Shown here piece after piece: positions 61,701-64,000 of a stretch of DNA of 64,000 nt. The first letter of the stretch is position 1, and each line of letters opens with the position of its first letter. The position numbers and the translations under genes were made by a program. The notes under the pieces were generated by a model. That model saw only the letters and a program-made list of their open reading frames with translations, was not told where the DNA came from and ran no database searches. Origin of the DNA: Cyclina sinensis (Eukaryota; Mollusca; Bivalvia; Venerida; Veneridae); the NCBI GenBank assembly GCA_012932295.1, contig JAAONU010000009.1:2244197-2308196 (forward strand), read 5' to 3'.

Positions 61701-63709
61701 TGCCACGTAGGTAGTTATGGTTGTGGATAAAGCTTGATCCTCGGCAACACTGAGGGTTCCTGATCCACTGGCTGCCCCAGATATTGTTGGAGTCGTCCAT
61801 CCAGTGATGGCAGCATCTGTAGAAAAGTTTGATTAACAATTGTGAACTTTGTTACGATCTACTCAATGAAAAATACATTAATGATGCAGAAAAGAAAACG
61901 ACACCAGAAAAATCAACAGTCTTCTAAGCTGGGTGAGAATTTACCTTCGAAAAACTGTCCACGGCGGGAAATAGACATCTGTTATGTTTAATTGTCAAGT
62001 CCAGGTGAATTCAATAACTGTGTACGTATAACGAAAGTCTAGAATTTGTTGTTGGTGTAAAGCTAACCATTTCTATAGTTACCGCTATTATACATCAGAC
62101 CGGTCATTAGTGTCTGACTGATATATTTGTTTCGAGCGTCTATATATAAATGTATGTCAGCTATCAATGGAATGAAATGTTATTGTTTTTTTCATTCGTC
62201 TTTCTCTTGCAAAAGTTTCTTTATGAATCTTATTATTAAGCTACCCGAGAGGTTTCTGACTGTTGTCTCGACATACTATCTGAAAAGAGTGCGTCTGGAT
62301 CACGACTCGTAATATGTATTTATATATGTACGTTTTTAAAAATGAAATCCAAGTTGATTAAGTTTTATATGTTTTGAATGTAACACTAATAAACTCACAA
62401 TAAGGAATGCAAAACTTCTCAGGTTTCTTTTTTAATTGTTATTGATATTTGTGCAAAAACATAATTCTGCATCAATAAAAAAGAATTTCGTTTCGATACC
62501 GTTATTTTGACTGACTTTTTTAAACATTCTGTTAGAAGAAAAATCGATACCTTAAACTATTTATAACACAAACATTAATCTAAGAAGACAAAATGATATA
62601 TTATCATTATCAAAAGAAAAAACAAAAAATAGAAATCTTACTTGTATAAATTGAAACTATATGTCGTTATTTATTTTCGAACCTAAACTTATAAAACAAA
62701 CACATTGCGAGTAAAAAAAAATCAGCTTCGTTAACAAAATATATAGAAAGAAAAACGAATTATTTTGTCTGTTAATATCAGATTTGAAAAAAAATCTTGA
62801 ATTTTTAACTTTCTTCTGAAGTTGTCTGAAGTTATTTTGAGAATACACAAAGGCATATACGTTTTCACAATTTCGCGATGCGACTGAGCCCTTTTCAGCA
62901 TTGTTTACGTTTTACACTGGTAAGTCATTATAACTAAATATACTAAATGAAATCTGATATAAACTTGAAAATATTACACATTACAAGCATCAATAAAACT
63001 TGAAAAAAACCTAAACAATGAAAATGAAAATATGTATATAAAAAAATGCAAGAAAAAAGATGTCCACTACGATAAAAAGTTACGTCACTTATTTTATTCA
63101 AGTAACAAATTTTAAATGTGTACTCAAAAAAATATAATTTAAACATTTTAAGGTACACTAAATCTAGCTGTTACGAATGACTTAATGTACATGTATCATA
63201 TATACGGAAAATATATATTTGGTTTTATTTTGTATGCGAACTTAAAATTGGCAAAAAAAAGAAAAAAGAAGAAAAAACTATAACTTAAGTTGGTGGTTTA
63301 TACTTTTTATCTAATAGCATTGAAGAATATGCAATCGATTTTCGACCGAAAAAAAGGAACACTTCAGAAAAATTATTCTTACAAATGGTAAAGATATATA
63401 AAAATGAGACAGATGAGTAGATAAATAAATAAATGGCTGATTAAATTGAACAAAAAAGATAAAAAGATAAAGAACAAAAAGGGGAATAGTCTATCTGAAG
63501 ATAGATTTTGTCGAATATATCAAATGCAGACAATAGTGGCTTTCCTTTAAGTTAAGAGTTTAGTGCCACATCCTACAAAAAAATAACAAAGTAACAAAGC
63601 CGGTGCACATAAACTTGCATGAAATGTTCAAAATGTAAAAAGAAAAATATTAATTACCTGTTAAAGACACTAAAACTGGTAAAAGCAAAATTGTCCAGAA
63701 GTCAAACAT
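58508..63709 (-). CDS. Cadherin-like, GPI-anchored small cell-surface protein, copy B
   Basis: A five-exon gene with the same structure as gene A, predicted 248 aa. Exons are 63658-63709, 61567-61816, 59697-59821, 59193-59261 and 58508-58758. All splice sites are GT-AG and all joins keep frame. The signal peptide is MFDFWTILLLPVLVSLT. CAD1 runs from AAITGWTTPTISG to VTVTDANDAPVF. CAD2 has GTDEDSG, YSIAAGD, HFTIGASTGVITV and YALQVEAVDNDG. The C-terminal tail GSFSGASSLIAG then AMTLLVALLTLLH fits a GPI-anchor signal. There is no N-glycosylation sequon and no Cys in the mature part. The frame is intact, so this is a functional paralogue and not a pseudogene, as far as sequence shows. The likely place is the outer cell surface; the ligand is unknown. 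Confidence 0.85.
59193..59261 (-). CDS. Gene B exon 4: second cadherin-like repeat, first part
   Basis: 69 nt, phase 1 on both sides. It encodes TTLTTVTGTDEDSGDTITYS and IA. Asn of the gene A sequon NIT is Thr here. Confidence 0.88.
59697..59821 (-). CDS. Gene B exon 3: repeat-repeat linker
   Basis: 125 nt. The encoded residues are the same as in gene A exon 3, with only two synonymous base differences. Confidence 0.9.
61567..61816 (-). CDS. Gene B exon 2: first cadherin-like repeat
   Basis: 250 nt. The acceptor is TTTTCTACAG|AT and the donor is CA|GTAGGT. By eye about 14 residues differ from gene A out of 83, nearly all in the first two thirds. All three A-copy sequons are lost (ISG, TTIT, TSD). 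The part after TITSK is identical. Confidence 0.87.
63658..63709 (-). CDS. Gene B exon 1: signal peptide
   Basis: ATG at 63707-63709, 17 codons and one base, then the donor G|GTAATT. It encodes MFDFWTILLLPVLVSLT. The split codon G|AT gives Asp, as in gene A. The nucleotide sequence and flanks do not align with gene A exon 1. Confidence 0.75.
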
Positions 63710-63785
63710 ATTTAAGACTATTCGGGGCGGATGAATAAATCCCTGTAACGTTTCCGTTGGATGAGCAAGACGCCGACAACGCCGG

Positions 63786-63797
63786 CTATATAAATAT
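63786..63797 (-). promoter_or_regulatory. TATA-like box of gene B
   Basis: TATTTATATAG on the minus strand, about 77 bp before the ATG. A CACGTG E-box (63804-63809) sits just upstream. The sequence around it does not resemble the gene A promoter, apart from a CCGGC element. Confidence 0.5.
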
Positions 63798-63809
63798 CTG
63801 GCTCACGTG

Positions 63810-64000
63810 ACCCAAGTTTGGCAGTTGTTGTGGCAACAAGGAAATAAATCAATACACTAGGGAATAAAATGCAACGATTATCCTTCAAAGGATACTAATT
63901 ATCAATAAATTATTAATTAGCTACTTTCACCTGTCAGTACAAAATTTGTGACTGGCCATTAGTACTTGAAAATTTCTCTGGGTAAAAATTGTACTTCGTT
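63810..64000. other. Upstream flank of gene B
   Basis: AT-rich sequence to the window end. Nothing further recognised. Confidence 0.5.

Overview
The window reads as AT-rich, repeat-heavy nuclear DNA of an invertebrate animal. The most likely source is a bivalve or other mollusc. This is inferred from spliced genes with GT-AG introns, tRNA-derived SINEs, decayed Tc1-like transposases, many minisatellites, and dispersed elements of a style common in bivalve genomes (for example a copy starting near 50.9 kb with a GTCC-rich run). No species is claimed. Most of the 64 kb does not code.

Three genes can be supported, all on the minus strand. (1) At 30570-31622 lies the large 3' exon of a family-2 carbohydrate sulfotransferase (HNK-1ST/CHST8-14 type). 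It has both PAPS-binding motifs. It starts at a splice acceptor, so its membrane-anchor exon must lie upstream and was not found. (2) Gene A (38754-47313) and (3) gene B (58508-63709) are tandem paralogues reconstructed here from five exons each. Exon lengths are identical (52, 250, 125, 69 and 251 nt), intron phases match, and each predicts 248 aa. Each protein has a signal peptide, two cadherin-like repeats and a C-terminal hydrophobic tail of GPI-anchor type. Both copies look intact and each has a TATA-like box upstream of its start codon.

Layout: 1-30 kb holds no recognisable gene. It carries microsatellites, GAAA-rich tracts, minisatellites with 39, 29, 31, 14 and 25 bp units, a SINE and dispersed-repeat fragments. 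30.5-31.6 kb is the sulfotransferase exon. 31.7-34.8 kb holds 40, 52 and 43 bp arrays. 35.7-47.3 kb is gene A with its 3' flank, which contains a 37 bp array; intron 1 has absorbed a SINE, a Tc1-like relic and a 27 bp array. 47.4-55.5 kb is intergenic with a second Tc1-like relic and a long dispersed repeat. 55.5-63.8 kb is the gene B duplicate, with two related SINEs in its 3' flank.

The most interesting material is the gene pair. The two copies differ sharply in predicted N-glycosylation (four sequons in A, none in B). They have unrelated signal-peptide exons and promoters. One internal exon is nearly identical at the DNA level. A 37 bp minisatellite downstream of A exists as a single ancestral unit at the matching place downstream of B.
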